A stretch of 64,000 bases of DNA. It comes from Paractinoplanes aksuensis (GTDB lineage: Bacteria; Actinomycetota; Actinomycetes; Mycobacteriales; Micromonosporaceae). The position numbers and the translations under genes are program-made. Below are positions 43,058-52,803 of the stretch, piece after piece (the stretch's first letter is position 1; the number at the start of each line of letters is the position of its first letter). The stretch covers positions 1 to 64,000 of the forward strand of contig NZ_JAMYJR010000015.1 of assembly GCF_024137025.1 (NCBI RefSeq), in the 5' to 3' direction. The notes under the pieces are model-generated. The model did no database searches and was not told the origin of the DNA. It saw only the letters and a program-made list of their open reading frames with translations.

Positions 43058-45511
43058 TCAGTGTGCGAGGACGTCGTTGACGCAGCGCAGGACCGGGCGG
43101 GTCGTCAGGGCGTCGGCGTCCAGCGGGTGTTCTGACTGCACGGTGAACGTCACCGACTCGCCGGGGAGGACTGTCACGGCGGTGCGGTCGGTTTCGGCGG
43201 CGGGGTCGAGGCGGTCGGGGAACAGGGTCAGCGAGCGCAGCAGGGTCGTCGCTCGAACCGTCACACGGTAAAGATCGCCGTCCTGCTTGACTTCGGTCGC
43301 GTAGTCGGGGGCCGGCCACGGGATGTCCTTGTCCAGCGACCAGAACCACGTCACGCCAGTGTCCGTCGTCAGGAACTCGGTGGTGGGGTCGCCGGGGTTG
43401 GCCAGATCGGCAGGCAGGGTCAGGGTGGCGTTCTCGCCGGGGGCCACCGTCGCGGTCAGGTCGGCCGTGGCCAGGACCTTGCCGGCCAGGGTGCGGCGGG
43501 TCACGGTGGTCGACACGGCCCATTCCGTACGGCTGTCGTTGGCCACGATCAAGGTGGGCACGCCCTGCGGCGGCACCACGGCGCCGGGCTCGACGTCGAT
43601 GAGCGGGCCCCCGGCTTCCACCGGGTCACCCGTACGCGGTTGGAAGGTCAGCAGCCGGTCGGCGTAGGCGTCCCTCATCGCGTACCACAAAGGCTTCTTG
43701 CGCCCGTCGCCGTCGACAGCGGCCCATGAGGTGACCGGCCAGCAGTCGTTGAGCTGCCACATGATCGTGCCCTGGCAGAGCGGGCGCAGCGAGCGGAAGT
43801 GCTCGATGCCGAACGCCACCGCGCGGGCCTGGTTGAGCTGGGTCAGGAAGTGCCAGTCGTCGAAGTCGCGCGGGGCCGGCAGGTGGTTGGCCAGGCCGCG
43901 TTCGAGCTTCTGGTCGCCGCCGCCGGCCTTCTGGTGGTGGGCCATGCCGGGCGAGTCGGGGGCCAGCGGTTCGTCCGAGATGGAGCGGCGCAGGGTCGAG
44001 AACGCAGGCGGCGCCTGGAAGCCGAACTCGGAGACGAAGCGGGGACGGTAGGCGGCGTACTTCGTGTAGTCGTCGGTGTTCCAGACGTCCCACACGTGGG
44101 TGGTGCCGTAGGCCGGGTCGTTCGGGTAGCGGTCGGGCGAGCCGGAGTACGGGCTGCCGGGCCAGTACGGCCGGGTCGGGTCGAGCTCGCCGACGATGCG
44201 GGGCAGCAGGTCGTAGTAGTAGCCGGAGCCCCACGAGCGGCCGTTGAGCTCGGGCTTCCAGCCCCAGTCCTCGTACCCCCAGAGGTTCTCGTTGTTGCCG
44301 GTCCAGACGACCAGGCTGGGGTGCGAAGCCAGGCGCACGACGTTGTCCCGGGCCTCGGCCTCGATCTCGGAGCGGAACGGCTCGTCCTCGGGGTAGGCGG
44401 CGCAGGCGAACAGGAAGTCCTGGCCGACCAGGAAGCCCATCTCGTCGGCCAGGTCGTAGAAGTCGAACGACTCGTAGCGGCCGCCGCCCCAGACGCGCAG
44501 GTAGTTGACGTTGGCTTCGGCGGCCTGGCGGAAGCGGGCGGCCAGGCGGTCGCGGGTGACCCGGTCGGCGAACACGTCGTCGGGGATCCAGTTGATGCCG
44601 CGGACGAAGACCGGCACGTCGTTGACGATCATGGTGTAACCGTCGTCGGCGGTGTCGACGCGGACGCTGCGGAAGCCGATCTTGCGGTTCCAGGTGTCCA
44701 GGACAGTGCCGTCGGCCGCGGCCAGGGTCACGTCGAGGTCGTAGCGGGTCTGGTCGCCGAAGCCGCGCGGCCACCAGCGGTCGGGGTCGTCGACGGTGAG
44801 GATGAGCAGGGCCTCGATGCCGTCGACGGTGGCCTGGGCGCGCCGGCCGGCGACCTCGGCCGTGATCACGACCGGCTCGTCGGCCGCGCGGTCGAGGCGT
44901 ACGCGCAGTTCGACCCGGCCGGTGCCGCGGTCCACGGTCACCTGAGGGCGGACCTCGGCCAGCCGGGCCACCGACCACGACTCGAGGCCGATGGACTGCC
45001 AGATGCCGGCCGTGACCAGGGTCGGGCCCCAGTCCCAGCCGAAGTTGCAGGCCTGCTTACGGATGAAGTTGAACGGTTCCCCGTACGCGTTGGGGCGGTG
45101 ACCCAGCCGCTGCTGCTGCCCCTCGGCGTACGCGTAGGCGCTCTTGAACTTGACCTTCAACGAGTTGGTGCCGTCGCGCAGCAGCGGGCCGACGTCGAAG
45201 CGGTAGCCGCGGTGCATGTTGGCCGTCTCGCCGACCAGCGAACCGTTCAGCTCGATCTCGGTGATGGTGTCGAGGCCGGCGCAGACCAGATCGGTGCGCC
45301 GGCCCGGCGTGGCGGTGAAGGTGGTCTCGTACAGCCATTCGGTCCGGCCGATCCACGCGAGCCCGGTCTCGTTCTCGTCCAGGTACGGATCTTCGATGCG
45401 ACCGGCCCGGAGCAGGTCGGTGTGCACACAGCCGGGCACGGTGGCCGGGAGGCCGCTGACGTCGGCTCCCGAGACGGTCCAGCCCTCGTGGAGCGATTGG
45501 TACGAGCTCAC
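43058..45511 (-). CDS. Beta-mannosidase (glycoside hydrolase family 2)
   Basis: An 817-aa retaining glycosidase with the GH2 sugar-binding, immunoglobulin-like and TIM-barrel order. The acid/base Glu408 is in WTGNNENLWGYEDW and the nucleophile Glu495 in RFVSEFGFQAPP. The N-terminal LHEGWTVSGADVSGLPATVPGCVHTDLL resembles beta-mannosidases rather than beta-galactosidases. No signal peptide is seen, so it acts on imported oligosaccharides. Last gene of a four-gene operon with two permeases and a binding protein; GAAGGAG precedes the ATG. Confidence 0.92.
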   Translation of the reverse strand: MSSYQSLHEGWTVSGADVSGLPATVPGCVHTDLLRAGRIEDPYLDENETGLAWIGRTEWLYETTFTATPGRRTDLVCAGLDTITEIELNGSLVGETANMHRGYRFDVGPLLRDGTNSLKVKFKSAYAYAEGQQQRLGHRPNAYGEPFNFIRKQACNFGWDWGPTLVTAGIWQSIGLESWSVARLAEVRPQVTVDRGTGRVELRVRLDRAADEPVVITAEVAGRRAQATVDGIEALLILTVDDPDRWWPRGFGDQTRYDLDVTLAAADGTVLDTWNRKIGFRSVRVDTADDGYTMIVNDVPVFVRGINWIPDDVFADRVTRDRLAARFRQAAEANVNYLRVWGGGRYESFDFYDLADEMGFLVGQDFLFACAAYPEDEPFRSEIEAEARDNVVRLASHPSLVVWTGNNENLWGYEDWGWKPELNGRSWGSGYYYDLLPRIVGELDPTRPYWPGSPYSGSPDRYPNDPAYGTTHVWDVWNTDDYTKYAAYRPRFVSEFGFQAPPAFSTLRRSISDEPLAPDSPGMAHHQKAGGGDQKLERGLANHLPAPRDFDDWHFLTQLNQARAVAFGIEHFRSLRPLCQGTIMWQLNDCWPVTSWAAVDGDGRKKPLWYAMRDAYADRLLTFQPRTGDPVEAGGPLIDVEPGAVVPPQGVPTLIVANDSRTEWAVSTTVTRRTLAGKVLATADLTATVAPGENATLTLPADLANPGDPTTEFLTTDTGVTWFWSLDKDIPWPAPDYATEVKQDGDLYRVTVRATTLLRSLTLFPDRLDPAAETDRTAVTVLPGESVTFTVQSEHPLDADALTTRPVLRCVNDVLAH

Positions 45512-45542
45512 TGTTCTCCTTCGTCGCCACGCCGGTCCCCGG

Positions 45543-46397
45543 TCAGGACTTGACGGCGCCTTCCATGATCCCTCGGACGATCTGCCGCCCGCCGATCAAC
45601 AGCAGCACGATCAGCGGAACGGTCGCCAGGAACGCGCCCGCCAGCACCCGCCGGTAGATCACGTAGTTGCCGCTGGCCAGGTCGGACAGGGCCACCATCG
45701 ACGTCGGGAAGTCGGTCCCGTTGAGCTGGATGAGCGGCCACTGGAAGTCGTTCCAGGCCATCACGAAGGTGAGCAGGCCCAGCACCGCGAGCGCCGGGCG
45801 GATGGCCGGCAGCACGATGTTCCAGTAGACGCGCATGGTCAGCGCGCCGTCGATGCGGGCCGACTCGACCAGCTCGTCGGGCACCGCGTGGGCGATGAAC
45901 TGCCGCATGTAGAAGACGCCGAACGCGCTGACCAGCCCGGGGGCGATGACCGCGAGCAGGGTGCCGTTCCAGCCGAGCTTGCCCATCACGATGTAGAGCG
46001 CGACGATGCCGAGCTGGTTGGGCACGGTCAGGGTCAGGATGACCACGACCATGAGCGCGTTGCGGCCCTTGAAGCGCAGCTTGGCGAACGCGAACCCGGC
46101 CAGCGAGCAGAAGAACAGCGTGGCCGCGGTGATGACGGTCGACACCAGCACGCTGTTGATCAGCGAGGCCGCGAAGTAGACCTCGTTGAGGGTGAAGACC
46201 TCCTGCGCGTTGATCAGGAACTGGGCGCCGGGGATCAGCGCCGGGGGCGAGGCCGCGACCGCCTCGTCGGTGCTCGTCGAGATGACGAACATCCAGTACA
46301 CCGGGAAGGCCGAGAAGAGCAGGACGATCGACAGACCCAGGTAGGTGGCCCAGGTGCCGCGCGTGTCCTGCGGGGCCCGGTTCACGTACGTCTTCAC
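45543..46397 (-). CDS. Carbohydrate ABC transporter permease (MalG type)
   Basis: A 284-aa inner-membrane permease with six membrane segments (for example LSIVLLFSAFPVYWMFVI and VILTLTVPNQLGIVALYIVM). The EAA-like loop PDELVESARIDGALTMRVYWNIVLPAIRPALA binds the ATPase. The start overlaps the MalF-type permease by 4 nt. Pairs with that protein and the solute-binding lipoprotein. No ATPase is encoded here, so a shared MsiK-like ATPase elsewhere probably energises uptake (inference). Confidence 0.95.
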   Translation of the reverse strand: MKTYVNRAPQDTRGTWATYLGLSIVLLFSAFPVYWMFVISTSTDEAVAASPPALIPGAQFLINAQEVFTLNEVYFAASLINSVLVSTVITAATLFFCSLAGFAFAKLRFKGRNALMVVVILTLTVPNQLGIVALYIVMGKLGWNGTLLAVIAPGLVSAFGVFYMRQFIAHAVPDELVESARIDGALTMRVYWNIVLPAIRPALAVLGLLTFVMAWNDFQWPLIQLNGTDFPTSMVALSDLASGNYVIYRRVLAGAFLATVPLIVLLLIGGRQIVRGIMEGAVKS

Positions 46398-47380
46398 CGG
46401 TCACCTCCGATGCGCCGGGTGAGCGCGAAGTTGATCCCGGCCACGACCAGGATGATCAGGAACAGCGCCCAGGACATCGAGGCTGCGTACCCCAGGTCGA
46501 GGTCCTTCCAGCCGACCTTGTAGATCAGCTGCGCGATGGTCTGGAACTGGTGGTCGGTGCCGCCGTCGGCCGACTGCGGGTTCTCGTCGAACATCATCGG
46601 CTCGTTGAACAGCTGCAGCCCCCCGATCGTCGACAGGATCACGGTGAACACCACGACCGGTTGGATCATGGGTACGGTGATCTGCCACAGCTGTCGCCAC
46701 GGGCTCGCGCCGTCGACCGCTGCGGCCTCGTACACGTCCTTGGGAATGGACTGCATCGCCGACAGGTAGAGCAGCGCGTTGTAGCCGATCCACTTCCAGT
46801 TGACCATCGTGGCGATCGCGATCCAGGCGCTCCACTTCTGGGCCCGCCAGTCGAGCGGGGTCTCCTGGCCGAAGCCGACCAGCGACAGGAACCAGTTGGC
46901 CAGGCCGTTGTCGCGGGCGAAGAAGATCGCGAAGACCAGGGTCGAGGCGACCACCGGGGTCAGGTACGGCAGCAGGATGCCGATCCGCCAGAACGTGTTG
47001 CCGCGCAGCCGGCGGTTGAGCAGGTTGGCGATGATCAGCGCGGCCAGCAGCTGCGGCACCGTCGAGAGGATGAAGATGCCGAACGTGTTGCCCAGCGAGT
47101 TCCAGAAGTCCTCGTCGCTCAGCAGCCGTTCGAAGTTGGCCAGGCCGGCCCAGCCGGTGAGCGTCGGGTCGTCGAGCCGCCAGTTCCGCAGCGCGACGAT
47201 GCCGTTGAAGATCAGCGGGAAGACCCCGAAGATCGCGAACAGGATGAAGAACGGGGAGATGAAGATGTACGGGATGGTCTTGGTGTCGAACCGGTAGAGC
47301 CAGTGCTTGGTCTTGCCCGGGGCCGGCGGCGGACTTTGCCGATGCGACGCCGGGCGGAGCTCGGTGAGGGACACGGCCAC
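46394..47380 (-). CDS. Sugar ABC transporter permease (MalF type)
   Basis: A 328-aa permease with about six membrane segments (IPYIFISPFFILFAIFGVFPLIF, then WRIGILLPYLTPVVASTLVFAIFF and others) and the EAA-like loop PKDVYEAAAVDGASPWRQLWQITVPMIQP. It lies about 50 nt after the binding-protein gene. Partner of the MalG-type permease for mannoside uptake. The first 30 residues are a soluble Pro-rich tail. Confidence 0.95.
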   Translation of the reverse strand: MAVSLTELRPASHRQSPPPAPGKTKHWLYRFDTKTIPYIFISPFFILFAIFGVFPLIFNGIVALRNWRLDDPTLTGWAGLANFERLLSDEDFWNSLGNTFGIFILSTVPQLLAALIIANLLNRRLRGNTFWRIGILLPYLTPVVASTLVFAIFFARDNGLANWFLSLVGFGQETPLDWRAQKWSAWIAIATMVNWKWIGYNALLYLSAMQSIPKDVYEAAAVDGASPWRQLWQITVPMIQPVVVFTVILSTIGGLQLFNEPMMFDENPQSADGGTDHQFQTIAQLIYKVGWKDLDLGYAASMSWALFLIILVVAGINFALTRRIGGDR

Positions 47381-47430
47381 TCCTAGGGGAAGGCGGGGCG
47401 GCCCACGCCGCCCCGCCGTCGTCGTCGGAA

Positions 47431-48717
47431 CTACTTACCGGTCTTGGCGACCTTCTCGGCCTGCTTGACCGCCTCGGCCCAGGCGGCGTCCGACTTGAGC
47501 CCGCCCTGCTGCACGCGCCGGATCACGTTCTCGACGGCGACCCGCGTCGGGCCGTTCTTCTTGCCCAGGTACTGCGGCTTCAGGCTCTCCGCGGTGGCGG
47601 CGAAGATCTGGCCGGTGGGCGCGTTGCTCATGAACTCCTTCTTGTAGTCGAGCACAGCCGGGTCCTTGTAGAGGGCGGGCTGCGACGGCAGGTTGCCGAC
47701 GGTCTTGAAGACCTCGATCTGCTGCTCGGGCTGGACCATCCACTTCACGAAGTCGGCCGCGGCGTCGATGTTCTTGCCCTGCGACGGGATGGTCCACCAC
47801 GAACCGCCCCAGTTGCCGCCGCCGCCGGGGATCGCGGCGATGTCCCACTTGCCCTTCTGGTCGGGCGCGGTCTCCTGGATGTGGCCGAGCATCCAGGCCG
47901 GGCAGGCCAGGACGGCGAACTGGTCCTTCTTGAAGCCGGTGTTCCAGTTGGCCTGGAAGCTGACCAGGTTGGCCGAGATGCCGGCGTCGATGGCCTTCAT
48001 GCTGGTGTCGAACGCGACCTTGGGGCCGCCGTCCATGACCAGCTGCTCCTGGTCGTTGTAGAAGCCGACCGGCTGCTGGGCCAGCACGGGGTTGAACATG
48101 TTGGTGCCGGAGTCGACGAACTTCTTGCCGGTCTTGGCCACGTACTGCTGGCCCACCTTGATGAAGTCGTCCCAGTTCGTCCACAGCTTGGAGACGGCCT
48201 CGCGGTCCTTGGGCAGGCCGGCCTTCTCGAACAGGTCGCTGCGGTAGCACATGGCCAGGCCGCCGACGTCGGTGCCGAGACCGATCTGCTTGCCGTCGGC
48301 CGACATCGCGGCCTTCCACTTCCAGTCCAGGTACTTCGACTCGAACTCGGCGCCGCCCTTGTCGAGCAGGTTGACGAACTTGTCGGACTGGTTGCGGAAC
48401 TGGACGATGAAGCCCTCGTCGACGGCCGAGATGTCCGGGGCGCCCGAGCCGGCCACGAGCTTCTTCTGCAGGTCCTCGTGCTGGGCGTTGAACTCACCCG
48501 TGTTCAGCACGATCTTGATGTTCGGGTGTTCCTTCTCGTACTTGGCCTTGAGCGCGTCGAGACCCATGTCGCCCCAGAAGTTGACCTTGAGCGTGATCTG
48601 CTCGCCGGCCGCGCCGTTGCCGCTGTCTTCCTTGCCCTCGAGGCTCTGCCCGCTGCAGCCCGCGATCAAAAGGGTCGCCGCCACACCGGCGACCGCCGCC
48701 CGCACAGTCCTTCTCAT
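47431..48717 (-). CDS. Sugar-binding lipoprotein of an ABC uptake system
   Basis: A 428-aa extracellular solute-binding protein, type 1. The signal peptide ends in a lipobox with the acylated Cys21 (LLIAGCSG), and the mature region is Gly/Ser-rich before the fold starts at ITLKVNFWGDMG. The pattern LKAKYEKEHPNIKIVLN and KWTNWDDFIK fits carbohydrate binders. Linked to a GH2 beta-mannosidase, so the ligand is probably a beta-mannoside. Transcribed from a strong promoter (48768-48796) with a likely operator downstream. Confidence 0.93.
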   Translation of the reverse strand: MRRTVRAAVAGVAATLLIAGCSGQSLEGKEDSGNGAAGEQITLKVNFWGDMGLDALKAKYEKEHPNIKIVLNTGEFNAQHEDLQKKLVAGSGAPDISAVDEGFIVQFRNQSDKFVNLLDKGGAEFESKYLDWKWKAAMSADGKQIGLGTDVGGLAMCYRSDLFEKAGLPKDREAVSKLWTNWDDFIKVGQQYVAKTGKKFVDSGTNMFNPVLAQQPVGFYNDQEQLVMDGGPKVAFDTSMKAIDAGISANLVSFQANWNTGFKKDQFAVLACPAWMLGHIQETAPDQKGKWDIAAIPGGGGNWGGSWWTIPSQGKNIDAAADFVKWMVQPEQQIEVFKTVGNLPSQPALYKDPAVLDYKKEFMSNAPTGQIFAATAESLKPQYLGKKNGPTRVAVENVIRRVQQGGLKSDAAWAEAVKQAEKVAKTGK

Positions 48718-48744
48718 TACACGCCTCCAAGGCGGAAAGAATTT

Positions 48745-48760
48745 ACTGAACCGGATAAGT
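48745..48760 (-). promoter_or_regulatory. Candidate LacI operator near the binding-protein transcription start
   Basis: ACTGAACCGGATAAGT is an imperfect palindrome with a central CCGG and an AACCGG half, as LacI-family sites often have. It lies just downstream of the predicted start site, where a repressor would block transcription. Confidence 0.4.
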
Positions 48761-48767
48761 TGTGGAG

Positions 48768-48796
48768 ACGCTATGACGGGGGTCCATGACTGTCAA
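48768..48796 (-). promoter_or_regulatory. Promoter of the mannoside uptake operon
   Basis: On the reverse strand a perfect TTGACA (48791-48796), a 17-nt spacer and TAGCGT (48768-48773) lie about 50 nt upstream of the binding-protein start. Box identity and spacing fit a vegetative promoter. Confidence 0.65.
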
Positions 48797-48959
48797 TACC
48801 GTGTTACGAGGTTGATCTGTCATCGTTGTCAGTACTCTTTAAGCGGGATGATCCGGACTTTATGGGGCAGGACTGTTTACAAAGTGCGGTGTGTCCGCCA
48901 ACACTTAACCGATCAATTCAGGCCGTCGCCGATCGTTCACCTCGGCGAAGATCAGCGTG

Positions 48960-48969
48960 AGAGCGCTCT
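48960..48969 (+). promoter_or_regulatory. LacI-type operator upstream of the lacI-like gene
   Basis: AGAGCGCTCT is a perfect 10-bp palindrome with the GAGCGCTC core typical of CebR and related LacI-family sites. It lies 58 nt upstream of the regulator's GTG, so it probably serves autoregulation. Confidence 0.55.
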
Positions 48970-49027
48970 ACCGATTCCGGCGCCGGTAAACTCCGCCGGT
49001 AGGCTCGGCGGGAACAGAGGAGACCGA

Positions 49028-50041
49028 GTGAAGCGGCCCACGATCGCCGACATCGCACGGCGGGCTGGTGTGTCGAAGGGCGCGGTGTCGTACGCGCTGA
49101 ACGGCCAGCCCGGCGTCTCCGAGGCGACCCGTCAGCGCATCGTGGCCATCGCCCAGGAGATCGGCTTCAACCCGAACAGCGCCGCCCGTGCGCTCTCCGG
49201 GGCCAGCGCCCGCGCCGTCGGGCTCACCCTGGCCCGGCCGGCCCGCATACTCAGCATCGAGCCGTTCTTCATGGGACTGATCAGCGGCTTCGAGGCCGAG
49301 CTGGCGGCCCGCTCGTACGCCCTGACGCTGCAGGTCGTGGCCACCCCCGAGCAAGAGATCGAGGTCTACCGCCGCTGGTGGGGCGAGCGCCGCATCGACG
49401 GCGTGATCGTCACCGACCTGCGCGAGAACGACGTCCGCATCCCCGTGCTGCAACAGCTGCAGCTGCCCGCCGTGGTCATCGGCGGGCCGGGCGACACCGG
49501 CAAGATCGCCCAGGTCTGGTCGGACGACGCCGGCGCCATCACCGAGACGGTGCGCTACCTGGTGGCGCTGGGCCACCGCCGCATCGCCCGGGTCGGCGGC
49601 CTGCCCGACCTGCTGCACACCCAGACCCGCACCCGGGCCTTCGAAGAGGTCTGCACCGCGCTCGGGCTCAACGAGGCCGTGACCATGCCGTCCGACTACA
49701 CCGGCGAGGAGGGCGGCCGGGCCACCCGCCGGCTGCTGATCGGGGCCGACCGGCCCACCGCGGTCATCTACGACAACGACGTGATGGCCGTGGCCGGCCT
49801 GGCCGTGGCGCAAGAGATGGGCCTGGCCGTCCCCGGTGATCTGTCCATCGTGGCCTGGGACGACTCGCCACTGTGCAGCCTCGTGCACCCGCCGCTGACC
49901 GCCCTGTCGCGCGACATCGCCGAATACGGCGCCCACGCCGCCCGCGAGCTGCTGGCCGCGATCGACGGCAAGCAGGTCAGCAACGTCGAGGCGGGCACGG
50001 CCCACCTCACCCCTCGCGGCAGCACCGCCCCGCCCCGCTAG
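49028..50041 (+). CDS. LacI-family transcriptional regulator of the mannoside operon
   Basis: A 337-aa repressor with an N-terminal helix-turn-helix PTIADIARRAGVSKGAVSYALNGQPGVSEATR and hinge IGFNPNSAARALSG, then a periplasmic-binding-like sensor with MSSF-type blocks such as RRIDGVIVTDLREND and the effector region DLSIVAWDDSPLCSLVHPPLTALSRD. GTG 49028 has AGAGGAG upstream. Divergent from the uptake operon across 310 nt with two palindromes. Effector probably mannobiose or a related mannoside (inference). Confidence 0.92.
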   Translation: MKRPTIADIARRAGVSKGAVSYALNGQPGVSEATRQRIVAIAQEIGFNPNSAARALSGASARAVGLTLARPARILSIEPFFMGLISGFEAELAARSYALTLQVVATPEQEIEVYRRWWGERRIDGVIVTDLRENDVRIPVLQQLQLPAVVIGGPGDTGKIAQVWSDDAGAITETVRYLVALGHRRIARVGGLPDLLHTQTRTRAFEEVCTALGLNEAVTMPSDYTGEEGGRATRRLLIGADRPTAVIYDNDVMAVAGLAVAQEMGLAVPGDLSIVAWDDSPLCSLVHPPLTALSRDIAEYGAHAARELLAAIDGKQVSNVEAGTAHLTPRGSTAPPR

Positions 50042-50047
50042 CGCTTT

Positions 50048-52669
50048 CTAGCCGCGGTGACTTTCGATGTACGCCTCGATGCGCTCGGCCGGGGCCGGGC
50101 GGCCCAGCACGAAACCCTGACCGTAGAGGCAACCGGCCTTGGCCGCGCGTTCGCACTGCTCGCGCGACTCGAGACCCTTGGCCACGATCTCGAGACCGAG
50201 GCGACGGCCCAGGCTGACCACGACGTCGATCACCGCGGGACCGCTGACGGGTGCGGACTCGGGTGACGCGTTGGCCAGCGACGAGTGCAGCTTGAGCATG
50301 TCGACCGGCAGCCGGCGCAGGTGGGACAGCGAGGCCTGGCCCGCGCCGAAGTCGTCGAGGGCGGCCCGTACGCCGAGTTTGCGCAGCCCGGCCAGGGAGG
50401 CCACGACGGCCGGCACATCCTCGGCGATCCAGGCCTCGGCCACCTCGACGACCAGGCGTTCCGGGGCCACGCCGTACCGCTGCAGGGTCGAGGCCACCCG
50501 GTCGGGGAAACGGGCCGTCAGCAGCTCGCGCGGTGACACGTTGACCGACAGCCAGAAGCCGTTGTCGCCGCCTGTCCAGGCCGACAGGTGTTTGCAGGCC
50601 GCGTCGAGCACCCACTCGTCGAGCTCGGCCGAGATGCCCACGGCCCGGGCGATCGGCAGCAGCTCGTGGGGCAGGATCGTGCCGAGCTGCGGGTGCCGCC
50701 AGCGCAGCAGCGCCTCGACCCCGACCGGCTGGTCGTCGCGCAGGTCGACCACGGGCTGGAAGACCAGGTCGAGCTCGCCCCGGTCGGCCGCGCCGAGCAC
50801 CTCGCGCTCCAGGTCCATCCGCCGGTTGAGCTGCATCTCGACGTCGGGGTCGTACCACTCCACCCGGTCCAGGCCGAGCTGGCGGGCCCGGCGGCGGGCC
50901 AGGTCGGCGTGCCGCAGCACCGCGTCGGAGTCCTCGCCGCCGGCCAGCTCGGCCAGCCCGATGCTGGTGTGCAGCTCGACGATCGAGCCGGGCAGCTGCA
51001 ACGGCTCGGCCACGGCGGCCGTGATCCGGCTGGCCAGCGCGTAGGCCAGCACGGCGCCGTCGGCCGTGAGCACGGCGAACTCGTCGCCGCCGAGCCGGGC
51101 CGGCAGGTCGCCCGGGCCGAGCAGGCCGCGCAGGCGGCGGCCGACCTCGATCAGCACCGCGTCGCCGGTCTCGCGGCCCCGGCTGTCGTTGATCTCGGCC
51201 AGGCCGTGCAGGTCGATCACCAGCAGGGTGCCGGGCTGACCGGCGCGGCGGCGGTGGGCCAGCAGCTCCCGCATCAGCGCCCGCCGGTTGGCCAGGCCGG
51301 TGAGCTGGTCGGTGGACGACAGCTTGTGCAGCGTCTTCTCCAGATGCCGGCGCTCGCCGATGTCGCGCACGTGCACGACCAGGGCCGCCACCTCGGGCAC
51401 GGAACGCTGGTCGGAGATCGTCGACTCGGTGTCCCGCCACATCTCGGCCCCGTCCCGCAGCCGGGCCGTGACCAGCGCGGGCGGCCCGTCGGCGCCCTCA
51501 CCGGCCAGCACCGCGTCGATCACCTCGCGCGCGCCCTCGACGTCGTCGGGGTGGATCAGCTCGGCGAAGACCCGGCCCACCACCTCGTCGTCGTTCAGCC
51601 CGAACAGCCGGGACGCGGCCGGGGACTGCCAGGTGATCCGCAACTGGTCGTCGAGGACCAGGGTGAGGTCGGTGGCCCCGGCGACCAGCGAGCGGAAGTG
51701 GGCCTCGGCCGTCTGCAACTGGCCCGCGTAGCGCCGGATGTCGTGCACCACGAGCAGCTCGCGCATGGCCAGCACGGCCACCATCGCGATGCCCAGGATG
51801 ATGCTGGTCGGGTCGAACGTGTGCACCACGACCAGGTGCCACACCGCGGCCACGACGCCGACCGCGGCCGGCACGGCGAGCAGCGGATAGCTGGCCAGAT
51901 ACTGGTCGGGGTGGCGGGGCTCGAGCGGCGCCGGCGGCAGGTCGCGCCGCGAGCCGCCCTCGGCGGTCAGGGCCAGACCGAGCACGACCGGCAACCCGGC
52001 CAGGGCCAGGGCGGCCCCGCCGGTGCCGACGGCGACGGCGCCGAGCCCGGTCAGCACCAGGATCGCCCCGATGCCGCAGCGGACCGCGGGCCAGCGGGCG
52101 AGCCGCCCCCGCAGGATCGCCACCAGCACGATGGCGGCGCCGGTGGCCCCGATCGCGATCACCGACAGGGCGCTGGGCCGGGCCACGCCGGCCGGGGTCA
52201 GCAGGTAGCCCGCGAAGGCGAGGCTGACGCCCAGACCGAGGCCGTCGAAGGCGCGCCGGGAATGCACCACCCAGCCCGCGCCGGAACCGGGCAGGAGCAG
52301 GGCGCCGATCGCGTAGGAGGCCGCGGCCAGGCCGAAGACGATGGTCACCCACACGCCCACGGCCGGCGGCGACAGCCACGTGAGCAGCACCGCGACCACG
52401 GCGGCGAACGCGCCCAGGCCGACGAAGCCGGCCCCGCGGCAGGCCACGAAGGACTGGTCGGCCTGGTGGATCGAGAGCGCTGTCCGTACCAGGTGGAAGC
52501 CGGCCCAGAGGCCGCAACCGCCGGCGCCCACGGCCAGCGCGAGCGCGGGCGGGGTCAGGCCCGCGGAGCCGGTCAGCAGCACCAGGGCCGCGACCACCGG
52601 AACGCTCAGCGAGATGGCCCGGCCTCGGGGCCGGGCGGGGTGTGTGCGCGTGGGGGGCGGCACTGCCAC
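50048..52669 (-). CDS. Membrane PAS-GGDEF-EAL protein with degenerate EAL loop
   Basis: An 873-aa c-di-GMP protein. Residues about 20-300 are hydrophobic, with about eight segments. A PAS domain (SLVAGATDLTLVLDDQLRITWQSPAASRLFGLN) comes next, then GGDEF with an intact RLGGDEFAVL, and EAL with EALLRW, NVSPREL, EVAEAW, LDDFGAGQASL and MLKLH. In the loop that normally reads AEGVE it has AKGLE, so the Glu proposed as general base is Lys. Phosphodiesterase activity is probably impaired and it may act as a cyclase or receptor. Convergent with the LacI gene, 6 nt apart. Confidence 0.92.
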   Translation of the reverse strand: MAVPPPTRTHPARPRGRAISLSVPVVAALVLLTGSAGLTPPALALAVGAGGCGLWAGFHLVRTALSIHQADQSFVACRGAGFVGLGAFAAVVAVLLTWLSPPAVGVWVTIVFGLAAASYAIGALLLPGSGAGWVVHSRRAFDGLGLGVSLAFAGYLLTPAGVARPSALSVIAIGATGAAIVLVAILRGRLARWPAVRCGIGAILVLTGLGAVAVGTGGAALALAGLPVVLGLALTAEGGSRRDLPPAPLEPRHPDQYLASYPLLAVPAAVGVVAAVWHLVVVHTFDPTSIILGIAMVAVLAMRELLVVHDIRRYAGQLQTAEAHFRSLVAGATDLTLVLDDQLRITWQSPAASRLFGLNDDEVVGRVFAELIHPDDVEGAREVIDAVLAGEGADGPPALVTARLRDGAEMWRDTESTISDQRSVPEVAALVVHVRDIGERRHLEKTLHKLSSTDQLTGLANRRALMRELLAHRRRAGQPGTLLVIDLHGLAEINDSRGRETGDAVLIEVGRRLRGLLGPGDLPARLGGDEFAVLTADGAVLAYALASRITAAVAEPLQLPGSIVELHTSIGLAELAGGEDSDAVLRHADLARRRARQLGLDRVEWYDPDVEMQLNRRMDLEREVLGAADRGELDLVFQPVVDLRDDQPVGVEALLRWRHPQLGTILPHELLPIARAVGISAELDEWVLDAACKHLSAWTGGDNGFWLSVNVSPRELLTARFPDRVASTLQRYGVAPERLVVEVAEAWIAEDVPAVVASLAGLRKLGVRAALDDFGAGQASLSHLRRLPVDMLKLHSSLANASPESAPVSGPAVIDVVVSLGRRLGLEIVAKGLESREQCERAAKAGCLYGQGFVLGRPAPAERIEAYIESHRG

Positions 52670-52803
52670 GTCGACGGATCCTCCCGGATTCTCGTCGGAT
52701 CAGGAGTTGGAGCGGGGTCTCTGCAGAAGAACGAGCGTCCCTCGAACAGGTTACGGCTGCGTGTTGCTCCCGCGCACGTCCGGAGCGTCGGCTATGGACT
52801 CCC

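Larger units (their letters stand above)
48718..49027. other. Divergent control region of the mannoside operon
   Basis: About 310 nt without a gene. It carries the binding-protein promoter (48768-48796), a pseudo-palindrome (48745-48760) and an operator-like palindrome upstream of the LacI gene (48960-48969). The central part is A/T-richer than the rest of the window. Confidence 0.65.
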
